64,000 nucleotides of DNA from Actinobacillus sp. (GTDB lineage Bacteria; Pseudomonadota; Gammaproteobacteria; Enterobacterales; Pasteurellaceae), in contig JAHHRA010000001.1 in NCBI GenBank assembly GCA_020026055.1, positions 60,999 through 124,998 of the forward strand. The letters are read 5' to 3'. Below, in pieces: positions 9,915 through 20,415 of this stretch; position 1 is the stretch's first letter; the number at the start of each line of letters is the position of its first letter. Position numbers and translations under genes: made by a program. The notes under the pieces are model-generated. The model searched no databases and was not told the origin of the DNA. It was given only the letters and a program-made list of their open reading frames with translations.

Positions 9915-9967
9915 ATATTTATTGTTATAATTCCTCATTTACTATACTTAAATACATAAGAGGAAAT

Positions 9968-10567
9968 ATGAAACAAAAAATCGTTCTTGCTACTAGTAAC
10001 GCAGGTAAAGTGAAAGAAATGGCAGATATTTTAGCCGATTTTGGTTTTGAAGTGATTGCTCAATCAGCATTAAATATCGAAAGTCCTGAAGAAACGGGTT
10101 TAACTTTCGTTGAAAACGCACTACTCAAAGCACGTTATGCTAGCGAAAAGTCTGGACTTCCTGCGATTGCTGATGATAGCGGATTAATTGTCACTGCATT
10201 AAATAATGCACCTGGGTTGCACTCTGCCCGCTATGCAGGCATTGATGGCGAAAATGCAGCATTCCATAATCGCCAAAAACTCCTCGTCGAAATGGCACAA
10301 ATCCCTGAGAATCAACGTCAAGCGAAATTTGTCAGCTGTATCGTTTTCCTCCAACATCCTAAAGATCCTTCTCCCATTATCGCTGAAGGTGAAGTTCAAG
10401 GTATTATTGCTTTTACAGAAAAAGGCACAAATGGTTTTGGCTACGACAGTCTCTTCTTTTATCCTCCTAAACATTGCACTTTTGCTGAATTAGAAAATGC
10501 TGAAAAGAAACAAATATCACATCGAGGAGCGGCTTTAAAAGTATTGAAAGAAAAATTACAGAAATAA
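9968..10567 (+). CDS. rdgB: RdgB, dITP/XTP pyrophosphatase
   Basis: A 199-residue house-cleaning enzyme that hydrolyses non-canonical purine triphosphates (dITP, XTP) to monophosphates. The N-terminal [14 protein letters not shown] is the SxNxxK substrate motif, [20 protein letters not shown] carries metal-binding acids, PAIADDSGL the catalytic Asp pair, and [12 protein letters not shown] plus [11 protein letters not shown] the base-recognition segments. Length is normal. It starts 53 bases after the comEA terminator and is followed by a dispersed palindrome that may end its transcript. Confidence 0.95.
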   Translation: MKQKIVLATSNAGKVKEMADILADFGFEVIAQSALNIESPEETGLTFVENALLKARYASEKSGLPAIADDSGLIVTALNNAPGLHSARYAGIDGENAAFHNRQKLLVEMAQIPENQRQAKFVSCIVFLQHPKDPSPIIAEGEVQGIIAFTEKGTNGFGYDSLFFYPPKHCTFAELENAEKKQISHRGAALKVLKEKLQK

Positions 10568-10574
10568 TCTTAAT

Positions 10575-10617
10575 CACGCTCACAAAATCGGGAAAATTTT
10601 CCCGATTTTGCGGGTGT
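10575..10617. repeat. Dispersed AT-rich palindromic repeat, copy 2
   Basis: CACAAAATCGGGAAAA and TTTTCCCGATTTTGCG form a perfect 15-bp stem with no loop, flanked by less perfect arms (acgct / gggtgt). It lies just after rdgB. Confidence 0.75.
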
Positions 10618-10757
10618 TAACACAATCCTCTCCTTGAGGCTGTCTCTCCCTAGCCAAAGCCTTTAAAATCTTGTACAATTCAGCTCCTTTTCTGTCGCTT
10701 GTGAATTTTCCACAAGCGTTTTTTAAAATTTAAAATCATCAATAAAATCAAAATATT

Positions 10758-12593
10758 ATGACTATAGACACTTCAAAATTACGCAATATTGCTATTATTG
10801 CACACGTTGACCACGGTAAAACCACGTTAGTAGATAGACTTTTGCAACAATCAGGTACACTGGGTGAAACACGTGGTGATGTAGATGAACGAGTAATGGA
10901 CTCAAACGCACTCGAAAAAGAACGTGGCATTACCATTTTAGCAAAAAATACGGCAATCAATTGGCACAATTACCGTATTAATATCGTTGACACTCCAGGA
11001 CACGCTGACTTTGGAGGTGAAGTCGAAAGAGTACTTTCAATGGTAGATAGCGTACTGTTAGTCGTTGATGCTTTTGATGGACCGATGCCACAAACACGTT
11101 TTGTGACCCAAAAAGCATTCGCTCATGGTTTAAAACCAATCGTAGTAATCAACAAAGTGGATCGTCCTGGTGCCCGCCCTGATTGGGTAGTAGATCAAGT
11201 TTTCGATCTTTTCGTTAACCTTGGTGCAACTGATGAACAGCTTGATTTTCCCATTATCTACGCTTCGGCTTTAAACGGAGTTGCAGGCTTGGAGCACGAA
11301 AATATGGCAAGCGATATGACGCCGTTATTCGAAGCTATCGTCGAAAAAGTTTCTCCGCCAGATGTGCAACTTGATGCACCTTTCCAAATGCAAATTTCGC
11401 AATTAGATTACAATAATTATGTTGGTGTCATTGGCATTGGTCGCATTAAACGCGGTACTATCAAGCCAAACCAAGCAGTAACTATTATTGATGCTAACGG
11501 CAAATCTCGTAACGGTCGTGTCGGACAAGTCCTAGGTCATTTAGGCTTACAACGCTATGAAATCGACGAAGCGAGTGCAGGCGATATCATTGCTATCACA
11601 GGCTTAGGTGAATTGAATATTTCAGACACTGTTTGCGATATTAATGCTGCAGAAGCTTTACCCGCATTGTCTGTTGATGAACCTACAGTAACGATGTATT
11701 TCTGTGTCAACACTTCTCCATTTTGCGGACAAGATGGTAAATTTGTCACTTCTCGCCAAATTTTAGAACGTTTGAAAAAAGAATTAGTTCACAACGTAGC
11801 GTTACGTGTTGAGGAAACTGAAGATCCTGATGCTTTCCGTGTTTCTGGTCGTGGCGAATTACACCTTTCTGTGTTAATTGAAAATATGCGTCGAGAAGGT
11901 TACGAACTTGCTGTTTCTCGTCCGAAGGTTATTTTCCGCGAGATCGACGGTCGTAAACAAGAACCTTTCGAACAAGTAACTATCGACATTGAAGAGCAAC
12001 ACCAAGGAGCTTTAATGGAAGCACTTGGCATTCGTAAAGGCGAAGTCAAAGATATGGTGCCAGACGGCAAAGGACGCGTGCGTTTAGAATACGTCATTCC
12101 AAGCCGTGGCTTGATTGGTTTCCGTAACGAATTTATGACTATGACTTCAGGTACTGGTTTGCTTTATTCTAGCTTTAGCCATTATGACGATGTTCGTCCA
12201 GGCGAAATTGGTCAGCGCAAAAATGGCGTGTTAATTGCTAATGCGACGGGTAAAGCTTTAGCTTATGCACTTTGGGGTTTACAAGAACGCGGTAAATTAA
12301 TGATCGACCACGGTGCAGAAATCTACGAAGGACAAATCATCGGTATTCATAGTCGCTCTAACGACTTAACTGTGAACGCATTGCAAGGGAAAAAATTGAC
12401 GAATATGCGGGCGTCAGGAAAGGATGATGCTATTGCATTGACAACACCAATCCACTTTACCCTCGAACAAGCATTGGAATTTATTGATGATGACGAGTTA
12501 GTCGAAGTTACACCGAATTTCATTCGCATTCGTAAAAAATTCTTAACTGAACTAGATCGTCGCCGTGCCAACCGCACTTCAAGTACTAACTAA
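10758..12593 (+). CDS. typA: TypA/BipA, ribosome-associated GTPase
   Basis: A 611-residue EF-G-like GTPase involved in 50S subunit assembly and stress or cold adaptation. G1 is AHVDHGKTT (residues 15-23), followed by [12 protein letters not shown] (switch I), [13 protein letters not shown] (G3) and [12 protein letters not shown] (G4). The C-terminal TypA-specific region includes [19 protein letters not shown] and the RRxxRT-type basic tail. Length agrees with E. coli BipA. The ATG has only a weak ribosome site (the upstream region is A/T-rich). It is terminated by a strong hairpin at 12606-12633. One uptake-type core ACCGCACTT occurs near its 3' end (12571-12579). Confidence 0.96.
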   Translation: MTIDTSKLRNIAIIAHVDHGKTTLVDRLLQQSGTLGETRGDVDERVMDSNALEKERGITILAKNTAINWHNYRINIVDTPGHADFGGEVERVLSMVDSVLLVVDAFDGPMPQTRFVTQKAFAHGLKPIVVINKVDRPGARPDWVVDQVFDLFVNLGATDEQLDFPIIYASALNGVAGLEHENMASDMTPLFEAIVEKVSPPDVQLDAPFQMQISQLDYNNYVGVIGIGRIKRGTIKPNQAVTIIDANGKSRNGRVGQVLGHLGLQRYEIDEASAGDIIAITGLGELNISDTVCDINAAEALPALSVDEPTVTMYFCVNTSPFCGQDGKFVTSRQILERLKKELVHNVALRVEETEDPDAFRVSGRGELHLSVLIENMRREGYELAVSRPKVIFREIDGRKQEPFEQVTIDIEEQHQGALMEALGIRKGEVKDMVPDGKGRVRLEYVIPSRGLIGFRNEFMTMTSGTGLLYSSFSHYDDVRPGEIGQRKNGVLIANATGKALAYALWGLQERGKLMIDHGAEIYEGQIIGIHSRSNDLTVNALQGKKLTNMRASGKDDAIALTTPIHFTLEQALEFIDDDELVEVTPNFIRIRKKFLTELDRRRANRTSSTN

Positions 12594-12605
12594 TTAAAAA
12601 TCAGT

Positions 12606-12633
12606 AAAAAATCCTCCCTTGTGGAGGATTTTT
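12606..12633 (+). terminator. Rho-independent terminator after typA
   Basis: AAAATCCTCC, short CTTG-type loop, GGAGGATTTTT: a stem with a T tract, 13 bases beyond the typA stop. Confidence 0.88.
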
Positions 12634-12690
12634 ATTGTAACTTAATCAGAGTTGAAAAAATATTTAAAACAAGATTAAAAGGAACTGCTT

Positions 12691-14172
12691 GTGAGAGGTA
12701 TCAATTTAATTTCACTGTTAAATGCGTATCATAATTTAAATAAATATGATTTTAGTGCTTTCAAAAAATACTATGGTCTTAAATCAAAAGAACATGAAAT
12801 TTGCTGTATCGAAGAACTTTTAGCAAAGCTCGCTCTTTACGATGTACCAATGTATGAGAATTTTTATTTAAGCTACCAAATCCCACATATTGGTAAAGAA
12901 TTTGATTTATTAAGATTTGGCGATAACCATTTAATTAATATTGAACTTAAAACTAACGCCCCTAAAAAAGCAATTTGGCAACAGCTTAAAAATAATAAAT
13001 ACTATTTAAACTATCTCAATAGTAAAAAATATTATTTTTGCTACGTTGCAAAGGCTAATCGTTTATATCAATTAAATGAAAATAATCAATTAATTAATGC
13101 AAAAGATGACTATTTAATTCAATTATTACAAACTCAAAAACTCACATCAATTACAAATGTAGATGACTTATTTGATCCTGCAAATTATTTGGTTTCACCT
13201 TTTAATTCGCCGAAAAAATTTCTGCAAAATCAATATTTTCTCACTAGTCATCAAAACGATATTCAAAAACGTATTTTTGACACAATTGAGCAAAATAAAA
13301 AACTAAAAATCTTTACGATTTCTGGCGAATACGGTACAGGGAAAAGTCTGCTGACTTACCATATTGCTAAACGCTTAATTAATGCAGGTTTTCCTGTATT
13401 AATTTTGCATTGTGGTAATTTGAACGATGGGCATTGGAAATTGCAACAACAAGGCTTCAATATTGTACCATTAAGCCAATTAACACCACAGCATTTTAAA
13501 TCATACGGTATCGTAATTATCGATGAAGCTCAACGTATTCATAAACAACCTCATCATCACGAAATGAGTTTGCAAGACATTCTTTATCAACTCAATAAAA
13601 AACATTCTTGGGCATTATTTTCTTACGATAAAAAGCAAACTCTTTCACATAGCGAATGTGGTGAGCAAATCGAACAAGTTTTGTATAAACTACCTAACTT
13701 TGAATCCTATCACCTCACTAATACTATTCGTACAAATCAAGATATTGTAGATTTTATCCAATGTTTATTTAATAAAAATACTACTCTCAATATCCCCAAT
13801 AATGCACCAGTTGAATTCATATATTGTAGTGAAAAAGATGCAATTCAATATTTAAACTATTTAAATCAAGATTATAAAATCATTCAATATAGCTTGCATA
13901 AAGCCAAACTTTTACGCAAAGAATTTTCTCAATTAAAATTACAAAGTTCTTATGATGTTTTAGGACAAGAATTTGATAATGTTGCAATTTTTATCGATAA
14001 ATATTTTACGTATAACGCTCAAGGTAAGCTTACTTATCCTATCACTACAGCAGATAACGATGAAGTCCGATGCCTCTACCAGAATATCACTCGAACTCGA
14101 AAAAAATTAAAAATCGTGATTATTGAAAATAAAGAAATATTGAAAAGGTGTTTAGAATTGTTGAATGACTAA
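12691..14172 (+). CDS. PD-(D/E)XK-like nuclease fused to DUF2075/Schlafen-type SF1 helicase
   Basis: A 493-residue protein, unusually AT-rich with many Lys/Asn/Ile codons compared with neighbours. Residues about 40-125 resemble a PD-(D/E)XK nuclease: Glu41/42, then GKEFDLL (Asp72), then NIELKTN (Glu85-x-Lys87). Residues about 190-480 are an SF1-type helicase core: Walker A GEYGTGKS (212-219), Walker B IVIIDEAQ (274-281), motif III-like SYDKKQTL (311-318), motif IV NTIRTNQDIVDF, motif V-like SYDVLGQEFDNVAIF (420-434), and motif VI NITRTRKKLKIVI. The order matches DUF2075 (Schlafen group-3-like) helicases. Nuclease plus helicase in one chain is common in anti-phage proteins, but no defence neighbour is seen, so that role is an inference. 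The start is GTG with AAAAGGA upstream. Confidence 0.75.
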   Translation: MRGINLISLLNAYHNLNKYDFSAFKKYYGLKSKEHEICCIEELLAKLALYDVPMYENFYLSYQIPHIGKEFDLLRFGDNHLINIELKTNAPKKAIWQQLKNNKYYLNYLNSKKYYFCYVAKANRLYQLNENNQLINAKDDYLIQLLQTQKLTSITNVDDLFDPANYLVSPFNSPKKFLQNQYFLTSHQNDIQKRIFDTIEQNKKLKIFTISGEYGTGKSLLTYHIAKRLINAGFPVLILHCGNLNDGHWKLQQQGFNIVPLSQLTPQHFKSYGIVIIDEAQRIHKQPHHHEMSLQDILYQLNKKHSWALFSYDKKQTLSHSECGEQIEQVLYKLPNFESYHLTNTIRTNQDIVDFIQCLFNKNTTLNIPNNAPVEFIYCSEKDAIQYLNYLNQDYKIIQYSLHKAKLLRKEFSQLKLQSSYDVLGQEFDNVAIFIDKYFTYNAQGKLTYPITTADNDEVRCLYQNITRTRKKLKIVIIENKEILKRCLELLND

Positions 14173-14210
14173 GTCCTAATTGTCCTGAACTTGAAGCAAT
14201 TTGAGCGTGA

Positions 14211-15353
14211 TTATGAATTGAATTTTTTTAGTTGCAATAATTTTGCTATATTTCGTGCAGTACGATGCAAATTTTGAGTAGCGTTAGCTAATGCATCTGC
14301 TAACCCTTTTGTATTATTGATAATTGGAAATATAGCATCAATACCATGTTCATAAACGGCTTGATAACCATCACCTAGAGAACCGACAACAGCGATAACG
14401 GGCTTATTAAAAGATTTAGCGACTTTAGCAACGCCAATCGGCGTCTTACCAAAGATGCTTTGTCCATCCATTCTGCCTTCACCAGTAATGACTAAATCAG
14501 CATTTTGGATTTTTTGAGCAAGCTGAGTGTAATTGAGGACAATAGCAACACCTTTTTGCAATTTCACTTTTGGTAATAAAAGCAAGCCTGCTCCCATTCC
14601 GCCTGCTGCCCCTGCTCCAGCAATATTCTTAATTTCTTTGCCATATTGCGATAAAACGACTTTCGCAAAATGATTAAGTGCATCATCCAGTTCCTTCACC
14701 ATTTCGGGCGTTGCACCTTTTTGTGGTGCAAAAATAGCACTTGCTCCACGTTCACCACAGAGTGGATTATCCACGTCGCAAGCAACGAGTATTTCAATAT
14801 TCTGCAAACGTGGATCTAACTTAGTGAAGTCAATATTAATAATCTCTCTTAAATGCTTGCCACCTGCTTGAATTGAATTGCCCTGATTATCTGTAAACTT
14901 AACGCCCAAGGCTTGCAGCATACCAACACCACCATCATTTGTTGCACTACCACCAATACCGAGAATAATTTTAGAAACACCTTGATCCAAAGCCCTTTTA
15001 ATTAATTCGCCTGTACCAAAAGACGTTGTTTTTGTTGGATTACGCTGTTCAACTGGCACTAATGGTAGACCACTAGCAGCTGCCATCTCAATAATCGCAG
15101 TATCACCATCTCCTGTTACGCCAAAAAAAGCAATGATTTGATTCCCTAAAGGTGCAGTGACGGGACAATGAACTATTTTACCTAAGCTAGCATCTACTAA
15201 AGATTGGACAGTTCCCTCCCCCCCATCAGCCATCGGCACAAGACAATATTCAGCATCAGGAAAAATTTCTGCAAAGCCCGATTTGATAGCTTGAGCTACT
15301 TCTAAAGCAGTTAAACTTTCTTTAAAAGAATCAGGTGCAATAACAATTTTCAT
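14211..15353 (-). CDS. Glycerate kinase (GlxK/GarK family)
   Basis: A 380-residue kinase that phosphorylates D-glycerate, feeding it to glycolysis. It begins MKIVIAPDSFKESLTALEVA, the family signature, with MADGGEGTVQSLVDA, GIGGSATNDGGVGMLQALG and VITGEGRMDGQSIFGKTP following. These define glycerate kinase type 1, including E. coli GarK and GlxK; whether the product is 2- or 3-phosphoglycerate cannot be read from the sequence. It lies 9 bases after the permease gene, so the pair is an uptake and activation unit for glycerate or a similar acid. Confidence 0.93.
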   Translation of the reverse strand: MKIVIAPDSFKESLTALEVAQAIKSGFAEIFPDAEYCLVPMADGGEGTVQSLVDASLGKIVHCPVTAPLGNQIIAFFGVTGDGDTAIIEMAAASGLPLVPVEQRNPTKTTSFGTGELIKRALDQGVSKIILGIGGSATNDGGVGMLQALGVKFTDNQGNSIQAGGKHLREIINIDFTKLDPRLQNIEILVACDVDNPLCGERGASAIFAPQKGATPEMVKELDDALNHFAKVVLSQYGKEIKNIAGAGAAGGMGAGLLLLPKVKLQKGVAIVLNYTQLAQKIQNADLVITGEGRMDGQSIFGKTPIGVAKVAKSFNKPVIAVVGSLGDGYQAVYEHGIDAIFPIINNTKGLADALANATQNLHRTARNIAKLLQLKKFNS

Positions 15354-15362
15354 AATTTCTCC

Positions 15363-16622
15363 TCAAAATTTGAATACACCAAAAATTAATGTCGAAATTA
15401 ATGCCAAAATACTTCCTACTGCTGTTTCATAAGGAATAAGTTTTAAACGTTCTTTAATATCTAAATTCACACTTCCGCCTGTGGCATGAAAAAACGAACC
15501 ATGTGGCATATGATCAAACACTGTCGCACCAGCTTGAATCATTGCAGCACTCGCCAAAGCTGAAACTCCAAGTTGAAGTAATGTTTGTCCAAATACATTA
15601 GATGCCACTGCTGTACCCGCTGTAGTCGAAGCCGTAGCTAATGACATTAATGCACCAGAAATTGGGGCGAGAATATAAGAAGGCAATCCTAAACTCGTTA
15701 ACCCATTGTTCAACAAGTCTTTTAATTCAGAATTTGTAATAATTCCAGCTAATGCCCCCGTACCGAGCAACATAATTGCAATTGGCGTCATTTTAGCTAG
15801 TCCATTTAAAGCATATTGGTTTAAATATTGAACTTTCCCCATCAATATAGCACCTATCATTCCACCTAAAGGCAATGCAATTAAAGGATCAATTTTGATA
15901 TCAAAAATTGGACGAAGCATTAATAAAAATATTGCAATTAAAGGAGCAGAAATTGCAGGTAAAAAGGTTGGCAATGTACTATTAGAAATTGTGTTCACTT
16001 CAGTTTGTTCAATAACAGAACCTTGATTAATCAATTTTTTTGCTAATAGGCACGTAACAATCAACCCTAAAATAGCAGGTATAATGCCTGCTATCATTAA
16101 CGAAGTTAAAGGGACATCAAAAGCTTCAGATGCAGAAATCGCATTAGGGTTTGCTGACATAATATTACCCGCCTTTCCACCACCAACCATCGCCAATAAA
16201 ATCGCCACTTTTGAAAGCCCAATTCTTTGTCCTAAAGCTAAGGCAATTGGTGAAACTGTAATAACAGAAACATCAATAAAAACGCCAGCTACTGTTAAAA
16301 TCATTGTAGAAATCGCAAGTGCAAATAACGCATTATTCTCACCAAATTTATTAACGATAACTTCAGCAATTTTGTGAGCGGCACCAGATTCAATTAAAAC
16401 TCCTGCTAAAATCCCTGCACTAATAATCCGTAATACAGCAGTCGCAATTCCTTGTGCACCACCAATCATTAAAGCAACAGTTTGGCTTAAATCTACACCA
16501 CCAATTAACCCACCGATCACAGCTCCAATTAACATTCCATAAACTGGAGAAACTTTTTTTAAAATAAGAACAATTGCAGTTCCTAACGCCACTATTGCCC
16601 CTAAAGCTGACACAGTAATCAT
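15363..16622 (-). CDS. GntP-family permease (probable glycerate/gluconate transporter)
   Basis: A 419-residue polytopic membrane protein with about 11-12 hydrophobic helices. VSPVYGMLIGAVIGGLIGG near the start, GGGKAGNIMSANPNAISASE in the middle and PHGSFFHATGGSVNLDIKER near the end are typical of the GntP/H+ symporter family. It is the first gene of a two-gene operon with glycerate kinase, so D-glycerate is the likeliest substrate, although gluconate transporters belong to the same family. There is no regulator next to it; the nuclease-helicase lies beyond the kinase in the opposite orientation. Confidence 0.85.
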   Translation of the reverse strand: MITVSALGAIVALGTAIVLILKKVSPVYGMLIGAVIGGLIGGVDLSQTVALMIGGAQGIATAVLRIISAGILAGVLIESGAAHKIAEVIVNKFGENNALFALAISTMILTVAGVFIDVSVITVSPIALALGQRIGLSKVAILLAMVGGGKAGNIMSANPNAISASEAFDVPLTSLMIAGIIPAILGLIVTCLLAKKLINQGSVIEQTEVNTISNSTLPTFLPAISAPLIAIFLLMLRPIFDIKIDPLIALPLGGMIGAILMGKVQYLNQYALNGLAKMTPIAIMLLGTGALAGIITNSELKDLLNNGLTSLGLPSYILAPISGALMSLATASTTAGTAVASNVFGQTLLQLGVSALASAAMIQAGATVFDHMPHGSFFHATGGSVNLDIKERLKLIPYETAVGSILALISTLIFGVFKF

Positions 16623-16706
16623 TTTAAATTCCTATGTTGGAAAATTTAATGTAATAAATCATACAAAGATCTTGAAAATAACAATTTTATAAAATTAATC
16701 AATTTA

Positions 16707-17192
16707 CTAAGAGTTATAGTTTATTTCCTGTTTTTTTTTTAACTCTCGGCGTTTTTGGAAAAATGCACTTAACATATGACTACATTTTTCTGCCATCACT
16801 CCTGCTGTCACTTCAATTTGATGGTTCATTTTATAGTCATCAAACAAATGAAATCGTGACCCTACTGCACCAGTCTTCAAATCAGCCGTCCCATAAACAA
16901 GGCGTTTGATTCGACTATGCACCATCGCTCCTGCACACATGGGGCAAGGTTCGAGAGTTACATAAAGCGTGCAACCTAAAAGCCGATAATTTCCAAGCCG
17001 CTCTCCTGCTTTCCGTAACGCTTGTATTTCTGCGTGGGCACAAGGATCATTATGGTTGATAGTTTGGTTAAATCCTGTCGCAATCACTTCGCCATTTTCA
17101 TCAACTATCACTGCACCGACAGGGACTTCTCCACAATTTTCAGCTTGCTGAGCTTGCCACAAAGCTAATGCCATAAAATTTTGATCATTCAT
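16707..17192 (-). CDS. tadA: TadA, tRNA adenosine(34) deaminase
   Basis: A 161-residue zinc deaminase that converts A34 to inosine in tRNA-Arg(ACG). The active site reads HAE at residues 53-55 and PCPMC with Cys83 and Cys86, as in E. coli TadA. EVPVGAVIVDENGEVI and GTADLKTGAVGS are further family motifs. The C-terminus is basic (KRRELKKKQ). It is monocistronic; the gap to thyA holds a dispersed palindrome. Confidence 0.95.
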   Translation of the reverse strand: MNDQNFMALALWQAQQAENCGEVPVGAVIVDENGEVIATGFNQTINHNDPCAHAEIQALRKAGERLGNYRLLGCTLYVTLEPCPMCAGAMVHSRIKRLVYGTADLKTGAVGSRFHLFDDYKMNHQIEVTAGVMAEKCSHMLSAFFQKRRELKKKQEINYNS

Positions 17193-17343
17193 AAAAACTA
17201 TATTCTAATTTTGAAGGTTATATTTTATATCTTTTAGTCTTCTACTAATCATTATCAAATTTCAACGATAACAAGTTATTTTTAGTCGCTGCCTTTAAGC
17301 ATCCACTGCAAGCTTCAGTCTAGCGGCAAAACCATGTTCAAAA

Positions 17344-17388
17344 AACGGCACTTTTTTCGGAAAAATTTTCCCGATTTTACAGGCGTAA
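17344..17388. repeat. Dispersed AT-rich palindromic repeat, copy 3
   Basis: The core TCGGAAAAATTTTCCCGATT with the right arm TTACAGGCGT is intact; the left arm (ACGGCACTTTTT) is diverged. It ends 3 bases before the thyA stop codon, so it is at the 3' end of the lgt-thyA transcript. Confidence 0.7.
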
Positions 17389-17391
17389 CTA

Positions 17392-18243
17392 TCATACTGA
17401 AAACGGATATTTAATTCCTTCGTGGCATTGGTAACCCTCAACTTTGAAATCGTCTAAGCTTACCCAAGTTTCCAAATCACGTAACGTTTTGATATCAGGA
17501 TTAATCTCCAATCTCGGCGACGGAAAAGGTTCGCGTTTGAGTTGTACGTCTCGCATTAAGGCGAGTTGATCTTCATAAATATGAGCGTTAATGATCTTGT
17601 GGAATGCCTTAACGGGCTTATTACCTGTAATTTGAGCGATAAGAGCGAGCAAGGTATAGACCTGTACTTGATTAAAATTCAGTCCCAGTGGTACATCACA
17701 AGAACGTTGATAACTAGTGAGATAAAGTTGGTCACCAAGCAAAGAAAAAGTATGAGTGTGCATACAAGGGCGAAGACAACCAAGATCAAATTCTCCTACA
17801 TTGTAGAAAGTGACAATTTCGCCACGATCATCAACTCCACGACTTAAGTTATCTACAACTTTTGCTAGTTGGTCAAGAGTGCCACCATTTGGTTTTTGCC
17901 AGCATCGCCCTTGAACGCCGTAAACTCTCCCCATATCATCTTCGCCTTTGCGGTGAGGGTTGGCAAGCCAAGCGGGGTTGTTATTAGCGTTGGCATTCCA
18001 CGTGTTGCAGCCAATGGCACGAAATTGAGCAGCACTATCGTAACCACGTAAATAACCAAGTAATTCGGCAATTGCAGCTTTCCAGAAACTTTTACGAGTA
18101 GTGATAAGAGGAAATTCACCACTAGCGACATCATAAGTTAAATCTGCATTAATCACAGTTAAACAACGTTTGCCTGTACGTTGATTTTCTACCCAAGTTC
18201 CTTTATCAACAATACGTTGACAAAGATCTAAATATTGACGCAT
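17392..18243 (-). CDS. thyA: ThyA, thymidylate synthase
   Basis: A 283-residue enzyme that methylates dUMP to dTMP with methylene-THF. The catalytic Cys is in CLRPCMHTH, followed by [20 protein letters not shown], the dUMP/phosphate-binding segment, and by NAHIYEDQL. The variant around the catalytic site (RPCMHxH rather than APCH) matches the Haemophilus-type ThyA of about 283 residues. Its ATG overlaps the lgt stop (TAATG). It is the last gene of the rlmL-rppH-TSUP-lgt-thyA run. Confidence 0.95.
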   Translation of the reverse strand: MRQYLDLCQRIVDKGTWVENQRTGKRCLTVINADLTYDVASGEFPLITTRKSFWKAAIAELLGYLRGYDSAAQFRAIGCNTWNANANNNPAWLANPHRKGEDDMGRVYGVQGRCWQKPNGGTLDQLAKVVDNLSRGVDDRGEIVTFYNVGEFDLGCLRPCMHTHTFSLLGDQLYLTSYQRSCDVPLGLNFNQVQVYTLLALIAQITGNKPVKAFHKIINAHIYEDQLALMRDVQLKREPFPSPRLEINPDIKTLRDLETWVSLDDFKVEGYQCHEGIKYPFSV

Positions 18244-19091
18244 TATTCTTTCTCTTTTCGTATAGTTGCTCGATTGAAAACAAGGCTTAGTCCCAATTTA
18301 TCTACTTGGCGATAAGCATAGGTCATAATTATCGCCCCAATAACTATCATCGGCAATGATAAAATTTGCCCCATTGAAATATATTGTCCGAAATATAGCC
18401 CCAACTGAGCATCGGGTTCGCGGAAAAATTCGACAATAAAACGGAAAGTGCCGTAACAAACTAAAAACAAGCCCGAAATAGCACTTGTTGGACGAGGTTT
18501 GCGAATAAACCAATTGAGAATACAGAATAACACCACACCCTCAAGGAAAGCTTCATAAAGTTGCGATGGATGACGTGGAATGTAGCCACCATTCGGGAAT
18601 AACACTGCCCAAGGTACATCAGTCACTCGCCCCCAAAGTTCATCATTAATAAAATTACCAATTCGCCCAGCACCGAGACCAAATGGAATCAACGGTGCGA
18701 CAAAATCTGCTGTTTGCCAAAAATGGCGTTTTTGGCTACGAGATGTCAGCCACATTGCGATAATCACACCAATTAATCCACCATGAAACGACATTCCACC
18801 TTCCCAAACTTTAAAAAGATAAGTTGGATTGAGAATAAATTGATCGAATTGATAAAACAATACATAACCAATACGACCACCAATGAACACACCAAGAAAA
18901 GCATTGAATAATAAATTATCCACTTGTTCAACTGTCCAAACTCCGCCTGAACGCTTCGCTCGACTAACAGCTAGCCAACGGGCAAAAATAAAACCGATTA
19001 AATACATAAATCCATACCAACGTAAGGCAATAGGACCAACGCTAAAAATAATAGGATCAATTTGTGGGAAAGAAAAATACTGATGATACAT
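18243..19091 (-). CDS. lgt: Lgt, prolipoprotein diacylglyceryl transferase
   Basis: A 282-residue inner-membrane enzyme with about seven membrane helices that transfers diacylglycerol from phosphatidylglycerol to the lipobox Cys of prolipoproteins. The family signature [16 protein letters not shown] is present, along with [11 protein letters not shown] and MSFHGGLIG, which contain conserved Arg and His residues. It lies 16 bases after the TSUP transporter gene and overlaps thyA by one base; lgt-thyA pairing is conserved in gammaproteobacteria. Confidence 0.96.
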   Translation of the reverse strand: MYHQYFSFPQIDPIIFSVGPIALRWYGFMYLIGFIFARWLAVSRAKRSGGVWTVEQVDNLLFNAFLGVFIGGRIGYVLFYQFDQFILNPTYLFKVWEGGMSFHGGLIGVIIAMWLTSRSQKRHFWQTADFVAPLIPFGLGAGRIGNFINDELWGRVTDVPWAVLFPNGGYIPRHPSQLYEAFLEGVVLFCILNWFIRKPRPTSAISGLFLVCYGTFRFIVEFFREPDAQLGLYFGQYISMGQILSLPMIVIGAIIMTYAYRQVDKLGLSLVFNRATIRKEKE

Positions 19092-19107
19092 AGTGAGTCC
19101 TTTATTA

Positions 19108-19911
19108 CTATTTAAAAAACATATTCATTGCCACTAAAATCAGAAAGACGGCAAAGGCTTTTTTGATAGTAGTAACGGGTAAACGGTTGACTAATTTTGC
19201 ACCAAGACGAGCAGTAAAAAAAGAAGCAATAGTGATGCCGAATAATGCTGGTAAATAAATAAAGCCGAAGCTATGTAGAGGTAATTGTGGGTTACCGAAC
19301 CCTTGTACGGCATAGCCAATTGCACTGGCAAGCCCTAATCCAAAGGAACATAATGCTGCAGTGCCGATAGCAGGTTTAATCGAGATGCCACGGCTTGTTA
19401 AAAATGGCACGACAAACCCACCTCCACCAATGCCACCCACACTAGAGGCTAAACCAATCAAAATACCTGCAATGCTAGTATTAGTCGGAGTGATAACTTT
19501 CATCTGTGTATGAAACTTAGACTTTCTCAACATTCTAATCGCTAAAAAAATCAATAAAATTGCAAAAATTTTCACAATAACATGACGATCTATTTTAGTA
19601 ATAAAAGTGCTAGCTAAAATTGCAGTAATCATTAATGATGGCACTAAAAATCGAGCGGCTTGCCAGCTGATGTTACCGAGTTGATAATGGCTACGAGTAG
19701 AAGAGAAAGTAGTCACTGCAATACAACCAAAAGATGTGCCATAAATAAGAGGCATTTGGATGCTTTCATTTAAACCGAGCCATGGACTTAAATACCACAT
19801 CGCAGGTACAACGACCATTCCTCCGCCAATACCGAACAAACCTGCTAGCAAACCAGCAACTATTCCTACGGTTAAAAAACAAAGAAATAAAGAAATCACA
19901 TCAAATATCAT
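19108..19911 (-). CDS. TSUP/TauE-SafE family membrane transporter
   Basis: A 267-residue membrane protein with about eight helices and the duplicated TSUP pattern: [19 protein letters not shown] near the start and [20 protein letters not shown] in the second half. The family exports sulfite, sulfoacetate and other organosulfur anions, but substrates are rarely known. Its ATG overlaps the rppH stop by 4 bases (ATGA), so it is coupled to rppH. The same rppH-TSUP-lgt-thyA order is, to my recollection, found in Haemophilus. Confidence 0.88.
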   Translation of the reverse strand: MIFDVISLFLCFLTVGIVAGLLAGLFGIGGGMVVVPAMWYLSPWLGLNESIQMPLIYGTSFGCIAVTTFSSTRSHYQLGNISWQAARFLVPSLMITAILASTFITKIDRHVIVKIFAILLIFLAIRMLRKSKFHTQMKVITPTNTSIAGILIGLASSVGGIGGGGFVVPFLTSRGISIKPAIGTAALCSFGLGLASAIGYAVQGFGNPQLPLHSFGFIYLPALFGITIASFFTARLGAKLVNRLPVTTIKKAFAVFLILVAMNMFFK

Positions 19912-20414
19912 TTATTTTTATTCCCATAAGATTGAATAGAATTACCAAATAAAAAAAGGGCAAACTCTTTCATTGCTCGACGATAAACATCTTTTTTAAA
20001 TGCTACAATTTGACGTACAGGATACCAAAAACTCACCCAACGCCAATCATCAAATTCTGGTGTTTGCGTCACTTGCATATTGATACGCTTTTCATCACTT
20101 ACTAATTGTAATAAAAACCAACGTTGTTTTTGCCCGATACAAACAGGTTTAGAATCATTACGAAGTAACCGTTTAGGTAATTTATAACGTAACCAATGTT
20201 TTGATATATAAAGAATTTTTACATCCTGTGGACGTAACCCGACTTCTTCATATAATTCTCGGTACATTGCTTGCTCAAAGCTTTCATTTTCATTAATACC
20301 TCCTTGAGGGAATTGCCAAGAATTCTGTCCGAAACGTTTTGCCCAGAAAACTTGGCGTTTGGCATTACAGATCACAATGCCCACATTCGGGCGGTATCCG
20401 TCAGAATCTAACAT
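19908..20414 (-). CDS. rppH: RppH, RNA pyrophosphohydrolase
   Basis: A 168-residue Nudix enzyme that removes pyrophosphate from mRNA 5' ends to start RNase E decay. It starts [14 protein letters not shown] and has the Nudix box [20 protein letters not shown] followed by VGL. WQFPQGG just before is typical of RppH. It follows rlmL with no spacer (one base between the rlmL stop and this ATG) and overlaps the next gene by 4 bases. Confidence 0.95.
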   Translation of the reverse strand: MLDSDGYRPNVGIVICNAKRQVFWAKRFGQNSWQFPQGGINENESFEQAMYRELYEEVGLRPQDVKILYISKHWLRYKLPKRLLRNDSKPVCIGQKQRWFLLQLVSDEKRINMQVTQTPEFDDWRWVSFWYPVRQIVAFKKDVYRRAMKEFALFLFGNSIQSYGNKNK

Positions 20415-20415
20415 C

